The notes: generated from the letters alone by a model not told the origin. A stretch of DNA of 64,000 nt from Nonomuraea pusilla (GCF_900109355.1 NZ_FOBF01000010.1:124001-188000); one strand, 5' to 3'. Positions 45,450 through 54,066 are shown, numbered from the stretch's first letter. Numbers and translations: made by a program.

Positions 45450-46820
45450 TCACAATCTCTCGAAACCACGGAACAGCTCCCAGTCCGTCACCGCCGACTC
45501 GAAGGCGGACAGCTCCACGCGCGCGTTGTTCGCGTAGTGCTCCACCACCTCGTCGCCGAACGTCTGCCTGGCCAGCTTCGACCCCTCGAACAGGGTGAGC
45601 GCGTCGCGCAGCGTGTGCGGGACGGTCTCGGCGCCCGAGGCGTAGGCGTTGCCCTCGAAGGCGTCCTCCAGGGGCAGCTCCCTGTCGATGCCGTGCAGCC
45701 CGGCCGCGACCAGCGCCGCCACCGCCAGGTAGGGGTTGACGTCGCCGCCCGGCACCCGGTTCTCCACCCGCAGGGACTGCCCGTGGCCCACCAGCCGCAG
45801 CGAGCAGGTGCGGTTGTCCACGCCCCACTTGACCGCCGTCGGCGCGAAGCTGCCCGGCACGTACCGCTTGTACGAGTTGACGTTGGGCGCGTACAGCAGG
45901 GTCAGCTCGCGCATGCAGGCGAGCTGGCCGGCGACGAAGCGGGCGCCGAGCTCCGACAGGCCGTGCGGTCCCTGCCCGGCCATCACCGGGTCGCCGTCGA
46001 GGCCGCGCAGCGAGATGTGGATGTGGCAGGAGTTGCCCTCCCGCTGGTTGGGCTTGGCCATGAAGGTGATCGACTTGCCCTCCTGGGCGGCGATCTCCTT
46101 GGCGCCGTTCTTGTAGATCGCGTGGTTGTCGCAGGTCCTCAGCGCCTCGTCGTAGCGGAAGGCGATCTCGTGCTGGCCCAGGTTGCACTCGCCCTTGGCC
46201 GACTCGACGTACAGGCCGGCGCCCTCCATCTCGCGCCTGATGCGGCGCAGCAGCGGCTCGATCCTGGCCGTGCCGAGGAGGGAGTAGTCGACGTTGTAGA
46301 GGTTGGCGGGGGTCAGGTCGCGGTAGGCGCGCCGCCAGGCGTCCTCGTAGGTGTCCTCGTAGACGACGAACTCCAGCTCGGTGCCGACGTACGCGGCCAG
46401 GCCGCGCTCGGCGAGCCGGTCGAGCTGCCTGCGCAGGACCTGGCGGGGCGAGGCGGCGACGTCGGCGCCGTCCTCCCAGACCAGGTCGGCCATCAGCAGG
46501 GCAGTGCCCTCCTGCCAGGGGATCCGGCGCAGGGTGGACACGTCTGGACGCATGACGAAGTCGCCGTACCCGCGCTCCCAGGACGACATGGCGTAGCCGG
46601 GGACGGTGTTCATGTCGACGTCCACGGCGAGCAGGTAGTTGCAGCCCTCCGACCCGTGGGCGAGCACCTCGTCCAGGAAGAAGCGGGCCGACAGCCGCTT
46701 GCCCTGCAGGCGGCCCTGCATGTCGGCGATGGCGAGCAGCACGGTGTCGATCCGCCCGGCCGCCACCTCGTCGCGCAGCTCCTCGACCGAGAGGAGGCCC
46801 GTGCTCGCTCGCTCGTTCAC
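45450..46820 (-). CDS. Glutamine synthetase-like gamma-glutamylamine synthetase (GlnA3/PuuA family)
   Basis: A type-I glutamine synthetase homolog of about 456 residues. N-terminal IDTVLLAIADMQGRLQGKRL and DFVMRPDVSTLRRIPWQEGT, metal ligands TELEFVVYEDTYEDAW and ESAKGECNLGQHEIAF, the ATP/Glu site FMAKPNQREGNSCHIHISL and a late VENRVPGGDVNPYLAVAAL are visible. It lacks the Tyr adenylylation site of true GlnA. In streptomycetes such paralogs glutamylate polyamines or monoamines rather than ammonia. GTG start at 46820 is chosen; the frame extends upstream. First of four genes. Confidence 0.9.
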   Translation of the reverse strand: MNERASTGLLSVEELRDEVAAGRIDTVLLAIADMQGRLQGKRLSARFFLDEVLAHGSEGCNYLLAVDVDMNTVPGYAMSSWERGYGDFVMRPDVSTLRRIPWQEGTALLMADLVWEDGADVAASPRQVLRRQLDRLAERGLAAYVGTELEFVVYEDTYEDAWRRAYRDLTPANLYNVDYSLLGTARIEPLLRRIRREMEGAGLYVESAKGECNLGQHEIAFRYDEALRTCDNHAIYKNGAKEIAAQEGKSITFMAKPNQREGNSCHIHISLRGLDGDPVMAGQGPHGLSELGARFVAGQLACMRELTLLYAPNVNSYKRYVPGSFAPTAVKWGVDNRTCSLRLVGHGQSLRVENRVPGGDVNPYLAVAALVAAGLHGIDRELPLEDAFEGNAYASGAETVPHTLRDALTLFEGSKLARQTFGDEVVEHYANNARVELSAFESAVTDWELFRGFERL

Positions 46821-46871
46821 GCTACGCCGCTCCGATCCGGCCCGACGCGCGCGCCAGGCCATTGATTGGGC

Positions 46872-46884
46872 TAGTCTCAGACCA
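46872..46884. promoter_or_regulatory. FadR/GntR-type palindrome between the amine operon and its regulator
   Basis: TAGTCT-C-AGACCA is a near-perfect 13-bp palindrome in the gap between the divergent glutamine-synthetase-like gene and the GntR gene. FCD-type GntR proteins bind sites of this form. Confidence 0.45.
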
Positions 46885-46921
46885 TTGAGGTGCATGCCGG
46901 GATCTGTTGTCAAGACTTCGA

Positions 46922-46949
46922 GGACACGTTGGACGGGACACGTTGGACG
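46922..46949. repeat. 14-bp perfect tandem duplication over the gntR start
   Basis: GGACACGTTGGACG occurs twice back to back (46922-46935, 46936-46949). Because 14 is not a multiple of three, the two copies put TTG codons in different frames; the second TTG (46943) is in frame with the regulator. Confidence 0.85.
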
Positions 46950-47668
46950 ACTCCGCGCGGTTGATGACGGTGCTCAGGCCGGTACGCGCCGGCAACGCCT
47001 TCGAGGAGACCGTGGAGCGGCTGCTCCAGGCGATCAAACTGGGCGTGGTCGCGCCCGGCGAGAAGCTGCCGCCCGAGCGCGAGCTCGCGGCGCGACTCGG
47101 CATCAGCAGGGTGACCCTTCGCGAGGCCATCCGCGCCCTGCAGGACTCCGGCTACCTCGACGTGCGCAGGGGCCGCTACGGCGGCGCGTTCGTCACCTAC
47201 ACCCCGCCCCGCCCCGGCACCGGCAGCCTGCGCCGCATGGTGGCCGAGATGGGCGGCGACGACCTGGACGACGCGCTCACCTTCCGCCTGGCCGTCGAGT
47301 GCGGCGCGGCCCAGGTGCTGGCGGCGACCCCGCTCACCGCCGAGCAGCGCCAGGTGCTGCTGCGCCGCCTGTCGGACCTGGAGCAGGCGACGCTGGAGGA
47401 CTACCGCCGCCTCGACACCGCCTTCCACCTGTCGATCGCCGAGCTGACCGGCTCCACGCTGCTCGCGACGACCTGCGCCGACGCCCGCTCGCGGGTGAGC
47501 GACCTGCTGAACGCCATCCCGATGCTCCAGGTCAACATCGACCACGCCGCCGCCCAGCACCAGGCGATCGTCGACGCCGTCCTGGCCGGCGACCCCGACG
47601 CGGCCCGGCGCGCGGTCTGCGAGCACCTGGAGGGCACCGCCGCCCTCCTGCGCGGCTTCCTGGCCTGA
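46943..47668 (+). CDS. GntR family (FCD/FadR-type) transcriptional regulator
   Basis: About 241 residues. The winged helix reads ETVERLLQAIKLGVVAPGEK, LPPERELAARLGISRVTLRE, AIRALQDSGYLDVRRGR. The C-terminal FCD ligand domain follows, with FRLAVECGAAQVLAA, DTAFHLSIAELTGS and HQAIVDAVLAGDPDAARRAV (metal-binding histidines). The start is uncertain: TTG 46943 (used here), ATG 46964 or an upstream TTG at 46907. It is divergent from the gamma-glutamylamine operon and probably represses it until the amine or a derivative is present. Confidence 0.85.
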   Translation: MDDSARLMTVLRPVRAGNAFEETVERLLQAIKLGVVAPGEKLPPERELAARLGISRVTLREAIRALQDSGYLDVRRGRYGGAFVTYTPPRPGTGSLRRMVAEMGGDDLDDALTFRLAVECGAAQVLAATPLTAEQRQVLLRRLSDLEQATLEDYRRLDTAFHLSIAELTGSTLLATTCADARSRVSDLLNAIPMLQVNIDHAAAQHQAIVDAVLAGDPDAARRAVCEHLEGTAALLRGFLA

Positions 47669-47673
47669 CACCC

Positions 47674-48168
47674 CTACCGTCGGACGTGCAGCCGCACCAC
47701 GGCGCCGGTCTCGTCGTCGCCCACCTCGCGCCTGATGCGTCCCACGATGTCCTGGTCGAGCTTCGCCACCACGGCGCCCATGTCGGTGGCGGACGGGCAG
47801 GTCAGGGCGATGCGGATGCCCTGCGGGGCCACCCGCACGCCCGCCCTGGCCAGGCCGTCCACCGACTTCAGCCCCACGCACAGCATCGCGGTGGCGGTGC
47901 CGGCGCGCACGCCGCGGCGGCCGTAGCCGAGCGCGAGCAGCAGCCAGCGCAGGCACAGCACCGCCAGCAGCGCCAGCACCAGCGCGAGCGTCCACAGCGG
48001 CCACGGGTCGCCCGACAGCGGGCGGACGACGTCCTGCGGCAGCACCTTGCCGCCGCGCGACAGGTCGAGGAGGCGGCCGTGGCCGCGTAGCCAGGCGTAG
48101 CCGCCGAGGACGAGCAGGGTCGCTCCGACCACGGCCAGCCCGATGCGGTTGCCGGCGTACTGGCGCAT
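47674..48168 (-). CDS. Alkaline shock response membrane anchor protein AmaP-like
   Basis: A 164-residue protein with two N-terminal membrane segments (IGLAVVGATLLVLGGYAWLR and WPLWTLALVLALLAVLCLRW) and a cytoplasmic domain ending in VVRLHVRR, similar to actinobacterial AmaP proteins that anchor Asp23-type proteins. It overlaps the stop of the upstream DUF6286 gene (TGATG). Asp23 genes usually accompany this pair but are not found within the window. Confidence 0.7.
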   Translation of the reverse strand: MRQYAGNRIGLAVVGATLLVLGGYAWLRGHGRLLDLSRGGKVLPQDVVRPLSGDPWPLWTLALVLALLAVLCLRWLLLALGYGRRGVRAGTATAMLCVGLKSVDGLARAGVRVAPQGIRIALTCPSATDMGAVVAKLDQDIVGRIRREVGDDETGAVVRLHVRR

Positions 48169-48764
48169 CACACGCCCCTCCTGCGCAGGCGGACGACGAC
48201 CTCGCCGGTGCCGAGCGTGCCCACCCCGGCCAGCCGGTCGCCCACGGCGGTGCCGACCTGGCGGAGCATCGTGCCCGAGCTCTCCGGCCCGGTGACGACG
48301 GACACCTCGATGGTGCGCCTGCGCAGCCTCACCCTCGCCCGCTCGACGCCGTTCACCTGGAGCGCGGCGGCGCGCAGCGTGCGGCGCAGGCCGACGCGGG
48401 TGATGCCGATGACGATCAGCGGGTCGGACGTCTCGACGGGCACCAGCGTGCACCGCCCCGGCACGGCCGCGAGCAGCAGCAGCGCCACGCCGAGCACGGC
48501 CAGGCCCAGGCCCAGCGGGGTCACCTCCTGCCAGCCGCGCCGGCTCGCCGCCTCGACCAGATCCACGACGGGGATCCAGCCGAGCGGCCGGCCGAGCAGC
48601 GCCGACACCGTCTCGGCCGCGGTCGCGCCGAACGCCGCGGTGAGCGCGGCCGCCACGGCGGCGCCCGGCAGCGTCCTGGCCGGTCGCAACGCCCTGTTCG
48701 CCCTGCGCAGCCCGCTCTGCCGCGCGGTGACGGCGGCGGGCAGGATCTGCTGAAGCGTGGTCAT
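48168..48764 (-). CDS. DUF6286 family membrane protein
   Basis: A 198-residue protein. The long N-terminal region contains the hydrophobic LPGAAVAAALTAAFGATAAE and LGLGLAVLGVALLLLAAVP segments. The C-terminal soluble domain (TDSDP-like VETSDPLIVIGITRVGLRRT, then RRRTIEVSVVTGP) matches DUF6286, which is found next to AmaP and Asp23 genes. Start ATG 48764 (GTG 48767 also possible). Its role is unknown, probably cell-envelope stress. Confidence 0.7.
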   Translation of the reverse strand: MTTLQQILPAAVTARQSGLRRANRALRPARTLPGAAVAAALTAAFGATAAETVSALLGRPLGWIPVVDLVEAASRRGWQEVTPLGLGLAVLGVALLLLAAVPGRCTLVPVETSDPLIVIGITRVGLRRTLRAAALQVNGVERARVRLRRRTIEVSVVTGPESSGTMLRQVGTAVGDRLAGVGTLGTGEVVVRLRRRGV

Positions 48765-48820
48765 CACACCGACAGACGTACATGGCGCGCCTCCTCACGG
48801 AACCGCGTCCTCGCCGCCGA

Positions 48821-48879
48821 TTTGCCCGAACATTACGGGCCGCCGGGCAAAGATGAACCTCCCTCACCTTCATTTGCCC
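48821..48879. promoter_or_regulatory. Three TTTGCCC elements upstream of the deaminase/aldolase gene
   Basis: TTTGCCC at 48821-48827, its complement GGGCAAA at 48845-48851 and another TTTGCCC at 48873-48879 lie in the 137-bp divergent gap. The first two form an inverted pair 17 bases apart. They may be operator half-sites; no regulator was identified. Confidence 0.35.
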
Positions 48880-48901
48880 TATATGCCGTTACGCTGCTGG
48901 T

Positions 48902-50095
48902 ATGGATGACCGCCTGCGGTACGACCGGGCCACCGCGGAACTCGACCCCCCGTTCGCGATCCTCGACCTGGCGGCCATGCGGGCCAACGCCGCCGACCTG
49001 GCCCGCCGCGCCGGCGGCAAACCCATCAGGGTCGCGAGCAAGTCCGTACGCAGCCGCCCCGTGCTCGAACGCGTCCTGGCGATGGACGGCTTCCGCGGCG
49101 TCATGGCGTTCACCCTGCCCGAGGCGCTGTGGCTGGTGTCCACCGGACTCACCGACGTGCTCGTGGCGTACCCGACGGCCGACCGGCGCGCGCTCGCCGA
49201 ACTGGCCGGCGACCCGGCCGCCGCCCGCGAGATCACCCTCACCGTCGACGGCGCCGAGCACCTCGACCTCATCGAGGCCGCCGTCGCCGGCGTCCGCCCA
49301 CGGGCCGAGATCCGCCTGTGCATGGACGTCGACGCCGGATACGTCGCCTTCGGAGGCAGGTTCAGGGCGGGCGCGCTGCGCTCGCCCGTCCGCGAGCCCG
49401 AGCAGGCCGCCGCGCTCGCCGCCGCCATCGCCGCGCGGCCCGGGTTCCGGCTGGCCGGGCTCATGGCGTACGAGGCGCAGATCGCCGGGGTCGGCGACGA
49501 CCCGCCGGGCAACGCCCTCCTCGCCCGCGCCGTGCGCCTCATGCAGGCCAGGTCCGCGCGGGACCTCGTCGTCCGGCGCGGGCGCATCGTGCGGGCCGTA
49601 CGCGAGGTCTGCGACCTGGAGTTCGTCAACGGCGGCGGCACCGGCTCGATCGAGCGGACCGTCCGCGAGAAGGCCGTCACCGAGGTGGCCGCCGGGTCGG
49701 GGTTCTTCCACCCCAGGCTGTTCGACTTCTACCGCCGCTTCACCGGCCGGCCCGCCGCCCTGTTCGCGCTCCCCGTGGTACGCAGGCCGGGGCCCGGCAC
49801 CGTGACCGCGCTCGGCGGCGGCTACCCCGCCTCCGGCCCGGCGGGGAGCACCCGGCTGCCGCAGCCGTACCTGCCCGCCGGCCTGCGGTACGCGCCCGAC
49901 GAGGGCGCGGGCGAGGTGCAGACCCCGCTGCTCGGACCGGCGGCCCACGACCTGCGGGTCGGCGACCGGGTGTGGTTCAGGCACGCCAAGGCCGGGGAGC
50001 TGTGCGAGCGCTTCGACGCCCTGCACCTCGTCGACGGCGACACGCTCGTCGAGACCGTCCCGACCTACCGGGGCGAGGGGAAGACCTTCCTGTAG
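48902..50095 (+). CDS. Amino acid deaminase/aldolase (PLP, alanine racemase N-terminal-like fold)
   Basis: A fold-type III PLP enzyme of 397 residues. The N-terminal barrel begins PPFAILDLAAMRANAADLAR and places the PLP Lys in IRVASKSVRSRPVL (residue about 46). Later segments FRLAGLMAYEAQIAGVGD, EFVNGGGTGSIERT and the C-terminal LRVGDRVWFRHAKAGELCER are typical of D-threonine aldolase/D-serine dehydratase-like proteins. Start ATG 48902. The substrate is not determined. It stands alone, divergent from the DUF6286 gene. Confidence 0.85.
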   Translation: MDDRLRYDRATAELDPPFAILDLAAMRANAADLARRAGGKPIRVASKSVRSRPVLERVLAMDGFRGVMAFTLPEALWLVSTGLTDVLVAYPTADRRALAELAGDPAAAREITLTVDGAEHLDLIEAAVAGVRPRAEIRLCMDVDAGYVAFGGRFRAGALRSPVREPEQAAALAAAIAARPGFRLAGLMAYEAQIAGVGDDPPGNALLARAVRLMQARSARDLVVRRGRIVRAVREVCDLEFVNGGGTGSIERTVREKAVTEVAAGSGFFHPRLFDFYRRFTGRPAALFALPVVRRPGPGTVTALGGGYPASGPAGSTRLPQPYLPAGLRYAPDEGAGEVQTPLLGPAAHDLRVGDRVWFRHAKAGELCERFDALHLVDGDTLVETVPTYRGEGKTFL

Positions 50096-50116
50096 CCCCG
50101 GTCGCCGCCTCGGGGG

Positions 50117-50452
50117 TCAGCGGCCGCGGCGGCGGCGCCTGCGCCACATCAGGATCGTCGCGCCGACCACGAGCACCGCGCCCACGCCGATGAGCACCGC
50201 CCCGAGGTCCGGCCGCTCGTCCTCCCACAGCCGGTCGGACTCGTCGCCGTACTCGACCGGGCGCGGCGTCACGCCGAGCGCGTCGCCCACCTGCGCCACG
50301 AACTCGCCCGCCCTGCTCTTGACGTCGGCCACCGTGCGCTCCGCGACCCGCTTGGGGCTCACCCGGTCGGCGATGGCGTCGACCGTGCGCGCCAACTCCG
50401 CGCGCGTCCGCGCGATCCGCCGCTCCAACTCGTCGGGATCGGTGTCAGCCAT
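50117..50452 (-). CDS. DUF3618 domain protein
   Basis: A 111-residue protein with the DUF3618 pattern near the N-terminus (DPDELERRIARTRAELARTV then DAIADRVSPKRVAERT), predicted coiled, followed by one C-terminal membrane helix (LGAVLIGVGAVLVVGATILM) and an Arg-rich tail. The family is widespread in actinomycetes and of unknown function; many members sit beside phage-holin-like membrane proteins. Convergent with the deaminase/aldolase gene and divergent from the peroxiredoxin gene. Confidence 0.82.
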   Translation of the reverse strand: MADTDPDELERRIARTRAELARTVDAIADRVSPKRVAERTVADVKSRAGEFVAQVGDALGVTPRPVEYGDESDRLWEDERPDLGAVLIGVGAVLVVGATILMWRRRRRRGR

Positions 50453-50619
50453 GGCTCTCCTTCCGACCGTGCTCGTGGCCGCCTGCTCGCGGGACACGCC
50501 CGCCTCACGTACCCGGGCGGGGACGGTCCACTCTGGTCGTGATCAGTCTGTCAGGTCCGCGCGCCGTACGGCACCGCGGCCGGACCGGTAGGTTGTGCTG
50601 GGAGAACTCTGGAGGGCCC

Positions 50620-51093
50620 ATGACCGACACCAAGCTCGCGCCCGGCGACGCCGCGCCCGAGTTCACGCTGCCCGCCGCCGACGGATCGGCCGTGTCCCTG
50701 GCCGATCTCCGCGGCAAGCGGGTGATCCTCTATTTCTACCCCGCCGCCATGACCCCTGGCTGCACCAAGCAGGCGTGCGACTTCCGCGACAACCTCGGCC
50801 GTCTCACCGACGAGGGGTTCGTCGTCCTCGGCGTGTCCAAGGACAAACCGGCCAAGCTCGTCAAGTTCGCCGAGCGCGACCACCTGACCTTCCCCCTGCT
50901 GTCCGACCCCGAGCTCGCCGTCCACCAGGCGTACGGCGCGTACGGCACCAAGAAGCTCTACGGCAAGGAGGTCGTCGGCGTCATCCGCTCGACCTTCGTC
51001 ATCGACCCCGACGGCAAGATCGAGCACGCGCTCTACAACGTGAAGGCCACCGGTCACGTGGCCTCGCTCACCAAGCGCCTCGGCCTGTCCTGA
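50620..51093 (+). CDS. bcp: Thioredoxin-dependent thiol peroxidase (BCP/PrxQ peroxiredoxin)
   Basis: Reduces hydroperoxides with thioredoxin. 157 residues: the active site PAAMTPGCTKQACDFRDN carries peroxidatic Cys48 and resolving Cys53, five apart as in atypical 2-Cys PrxQ. FLPLLSDPE-like FPLLSDPELAVHQAYGAYG and IRSTFVIDPDGKIEHALYNV are also typical. The ATG at 50620 follows TGGAGGGCCC; upstream frame is rejected. No neighbouring redox gene. Confidence 0.94.
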   Translation: MTDTKLAPGDAAPEFTLPAADGSAVSLADLRGKRVILYFYPAAMTPGCTKQACDFRDNLGRLTDEGFVVLGVSKDKPAKLVKFAERDHLTFPLLSDPELAVHQAYGAYGTKKLYGKEVVGVIRSTFVIDPDGKIEHALYNVKATGHVASLTKRLGLS

Positions 51094-51292
51094 CGCCCGC
51101 GGCGCCACCCCCGTCACGAGCCTCGGTCCCGGCGGGCCGCCGCACTCGCGCGGCGCCCGTCCGGGCGGTCTCCCTGCTCACGCAACCCCCGGCCCCGCGC
51201 GGGATCCGGGCCCGCGGACGGCGCCTCAGGACAGGCCCCCAGGCCCTGCTCGGAGCGCTAAACTGTCACAAGCCCGCCTTGCTGCGGGATGC

Positions 51293-51376
51293 GCGGGCGT
51301 GGCGAAATTGGCATACGCGGCAGGTTTAGGTCCTGTTGGTGGAGACACTGTGGGGGTTCGAGTCCCCCCGCCCGCA
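51293..51376 (+). tRNA. tRNA-Leu (anticodon TAG)
   Basis: An 84-base cloverleaf with acceptor arms GCGGGCG (51293-51299) and CGCCCGC (51369-51375) plus discriminator A. The anticodon stem GCAGG/CCTGT encloses loop TTTAGGT with anticodon TAG (reads CUA/CUG). There is a long variable arm, as in class II tRNA-Leu, and T-arm GGGGGTTCGAGTCCCCC. CCA is not encoded. The 199-base gap before it (51094-51292) holds no recognised gene. Confidence 0.95.
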
Positions 51377-51389
51377 CACCGGCTCCGCT

Positions 51390-51983
51390 TCACCCCGTCC
51401 GCGTGGGCCCGGTCCGGGGCTCCAGCGTGGGATCGAGTCCCGGCATCAGGGTGGGGTCGATCGGCGGCGCCACGGTGGGGTCGATCCCCGGCGGCGCCTC
51501 CTCGGGCACTCGCAGGCGGCAGCGCATCTCCCCCTCGGTCCGCAGGCACGCCGACGGGCCGACCAGGCTGGGCCACTGCTCCATCCGCGTGTGCTCCCAG
51601 CCCCCGTGGTCACGGTGGCCGCGACCGTCCAGGGCCGCCACCGCCGTGCCGCCGAGCACGGCGCCCGCCACCAGGCCGGCGAGTCCCGCTCCGATGATCT
51701 GCGCGTGACGCTGCCGCAGGAAGGCACGGAACGACCGGGGCTCTCCGTAGGGGTCGTGGCGATACCGGAAGATCTCGGAGTCCTCGGGGTCCTCGGGGTC
51801 CTCCGCGTCGTGGCGGTCGCGACCCGCTCGGCCGGATGCCGCCGAAGGGTGAACGTCGTCCTGCGCCCCGGCGCCCTCGCCGTACCTCAGGCCGGCGGGC
51901 TGCTCGCGGGTGTCCCGGGAGGTCGGGTCGCGCGGCACTTCCTCTTCGCCGCGCGACCCGGCTTCGCGATCATGATCAGTCAT
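51390..51983 (-). CDS. Hypothetical single-pass membrane protein
   Basis: A 197-residue protein of unknown function. It has a hydrophilic, Asp/Arg-rich, probably disordered N-terminal half (with repeats such as DPEDPEDSE), one membrane helix (IIGAGLAGLVAGAVLGGTAV, about 96-115) and a short extracellular-like region with two Cys (GPSACLRTEGEMRCRLRV). The Pro/Asp-rich tail repeats IDPTVAPPIDPTLMPGLDPT. The start at ATG 51983 follows AGGGAGATC. No domain was recognised. It is divergent from the sensor kinase gene. Confidence 0.6.
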   Translation of the reverse strand: MTDHDREAGSRGEEEVPRDPTSRDTREQPAGLRYGEGAGAQDDVHPSAASGRAGRDRHDAEDPEDPEDSEIFRYRHDPYGEPRSFRAFLRQRHAQIIGAGLAGLVAGAVLGGTAVAALDGRGHRDHGGWEHTRMEQWPSLVGPSACLRTEGEMRCRLRVPEEAPPGIDPTVAPPIDPTLMPGLDPTLEPRTGPTRTG

Positions 51984-52129
51984 CACGATCTCCCTTTACT
52001 CGCCCCGTGGGGCGCTCCCAAGGTCAAGAATGCCCGTCTCATAGTAAAACGCGCGTAAGACCTGGGTCGTAGATGAACTTCCGACTTCAGGCGGACCAAG
52101 CGTGCCCCAACGGTTCGTATGGTGAGGGT

Positions 52130-53296
52130 GTGTTCGGCAGGGTGCGGGCGTGGTCCAAGCGTCACGACAGGCTGGTGGGCGTCCTGCGGGTCGGGCCGCT
52201 CGCGCTGCTGTGCTTCCTCACGGCCGCCCCGTACGGCGGCACCCCGCCGGTCGGCGACCAGTACGTCTCGCTCTGGACCTACATGGGCCTGTCGCTCGTC
52301 CTGCTGGCGCCGCTGGCCTTGCGCACCCGCCCCGTGGCCGTGTTCGCCGCCGTCGCCGCCACCAGCTTCGTCCAGTGGCTGCTGCACATGACCCCGGTCC
52401 CCGCCAACATGTCCGTGCTGATCGCGCTCTACGCCGTGGCGTCGCAGTGCGCCTTCCGCTGGGCGCTGGCCGCCTGCCTGGTCTCCGAGCTGGGCGTGTT
52501 CCTCGTCCTCGTCCACTGGAAGACCCCCACCTTCGGCATGTTCTTCAGCGGGTCGATCCTCGTCGTCACCGTCTGGCTGACCGGCCTGTACGCGAACACC
52601 CGCAGGCGCTACCTGGAGAGCTTGGAGGAACGCGCCGAACGCGCCGAACGCGAGCGCGACCAGCAGGCCAGGATGGCCGCCACCGCCGAACGCGCCAGGA
52701 TCGCCAGGGAGCTGCACGACGTGGTGGCGCACAACGTCAGCGTCATGGTGGTGCAGGCCGACGGCGCGGGCTACGCCCTCGACCTGAACCCGGAGCAGGC
52801 CCGCGAGGCCGTCAAGAACATCTCCAGCACCGGCAGGGCCGCGCTCGCCGAGATGCGCAGGCTCGTCGGCGTGCTGCGCGAGAGCGAGGACGGCGCCACC
52901 GACTACACGCCGCAGCCCGGCATCCGGCAGCTCGCCGACCTGGTGCGCGGTGCCGGGGTGCCGGCGCGGCTGGAGGTCCACGGCGTCCCGCAGGACCTGC
53001 CGGAAGGCCAGCAGCTCGCGGTGTACCGCATCGTGCAGGAGGCGCTGACGAACGCGCTCAAGCACGGCGGCCCCGGCACGCACGCCCTCGTCGAGCTCCG
53101 GTACGACGGCCCCGACCTGGTCGTCCGCGTCACCGACGACGGCAGGGGCGCCTCGGCGCCGCGCAGCCCCGACGGGCACGGCCTCATCGGCATGCGCGAG
53201 CGCGCCTCCATGTACGGCGGCGCCGTCTCGGCCGCCCCGCGGGCGGGCGGCGGTTTCGAGGTCCTGGCCAGGCTGCCCCTGGCCAGAGCGGCGTAG
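52130..53296 (+). CDS. Two-component sensor histidine kinase (NarL-cognate, HisKA_3 type)
   Basis: A 388-residue membrane sensor with four to five N-terminal helices (e.g. VGPLALLCFLTAAPYGG, MGLSLVLLAPLALRTRPVAV, SILVVTVWLTGLYANTRRR) and a short coiled region. The phospho-acceptor helix ERARIARELHDVVAHNVSVM comes next, then an ATPase domain with VQEALTNALKHGGPG and VTDDGRGASAP plus GLIGMRERASMYGG. The GTG at 52130 is preferred over an earlier ATG in frame, since homologs start with this membrane region. Likely partner: the response regulator 12 bases downstream. Signal unknown. Confidence 0.9.
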   Translation: MFGRVRAWSKRHDRLVGVLRVGPLALLCFLTAAPYGGTPPVGDQYVSLWTYMGLSLVLLAPLALRTRPVAVFAAVAATSFVQWLLHMTPVPANMSVLIALYAVASQCAFRWALAACLVSELGVFLVLVHWKTPTFGMFFSGSILVVTVWLTGLYANTRRRYLESLEERAERAERERDQQARMAATAERARIARELHDVVAHNVSVMVVQADGAGYALDLNPEQAREAVKNISSTGRAALAEMRRLVGVLRESEDGATDYTPQPGIRQLADLVRGAGVPARLEVHGVPQDLPEGQQLAVYRIVQEALTNALKHGGPGTHALVELRYDGPDLVVRVTDDGRGASAPRSPDGHGLIGMRERASMYGGAVSAAPRAGGGFEVLARLPLARAA

Positions 53297-53308
53297 GAGG
53301 CGGGGCCG

Positions 53309-53959
53309 ATGATCCGGGTGATGCTGGTCGACGACCAGGAGCTGCTGCGGGCCGGGTTCAGGATGGTGCTGGGCGCCCAGCCCGACATCGAGGTCGTCGC
53401 GGAGGCCGCCGACGGCGCCGCCGCCCTGGAGGTGCTGGCCCGCACCGAGGTGGACGTCGTGCTCATGGACGTCCGCATGCCCGTCATGGACGGCGTCGAG
53501 GCGACCAGGAGGATCGACGGCCCCAAGGTGCTCATCCTGACCACGTTCGACCTCGACGAGTACGCCTTCGCCGCGGTCAAGGCCGGCGCGGCAGGGTTCC
53601 TGCTGAAGGACGTGCCGCCGTCGGACCTCGTCGAGGCGATCAGGGTGGTGCACGCCGGTGACGCGGTGGTCGCGCCCCCCACGCTGCGGCGCATGCTCGA
53701 CAGGTTCGCCGCGCACCTGCCCGCCGCCGCGCCTCCCGCGCCGGGCGACCTGACGCCGCGCGAACGCGAGGTGCTGCTCATGGTGGCGCGCGGGCTGTCC
53801 AACGGGGAGATCGCCGAGCGGCTGGAGGTCGCGGAGGCGACGGTGAAGACGCACCTCGGACGGGTTCTGGCCAAACTGGGGCTGCGCGACCGCGCGCAGG
53901 CCGTCGTGTACGCGTACGAGTCGGGGCTCGTCCTGCCGTCGCATCGGCCGAATGGCTGA
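53309..53959 (+). CDS. NarL/FixJ family response regulator
   Basis: A 216-residue regulator. The receiver domain has VMLVDDQELLRAGFRMVLG, the phospho-Asp in VVLMDVRMPVMDGVEATR and TTFDLDEYAFAAVKAGAAGF (switch residues). The LuxR-type helix-turn-helix is LTPREREVLLMVARGLSNGE then IAERLEVAEATVKTHLGRVL. It follows its kinase gene after 12 bases. It probably controls the ABC transporter genes downstream (inferred from adjacency; a 107-base gap separates them). Confidence 0.93.
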   Translation: MIRVMLVDDQELLRAGFRMVLGAQPDIEVVAEAADGAAALEVLARTEVDVVLMDVRMPVMDGVEATRRIDGPKVLILTTFDLDEYAFAAVKAGAAGFLLKDVPPSDLVEAIRVVHAGDAVVAPPTLRRMLDRFAAHLPAAAPPAPGDLTPREREVLLMVARGLSNGEIAERLEVAEATVKTHLGRVLAKLGLRDRAQAVVYAYESGLVLPSHRPNG

Positions 53960-54066
53960 GCGGGGTCATCCCAGGTCCTACACGAAGTCCCTCCTCAAGG
54001 CGCAGGGTTTCCCCACATTCCGCTTCTAGCGTTGGTCACGTCGAGAAGTCGTGACAAGGAGTGAAC

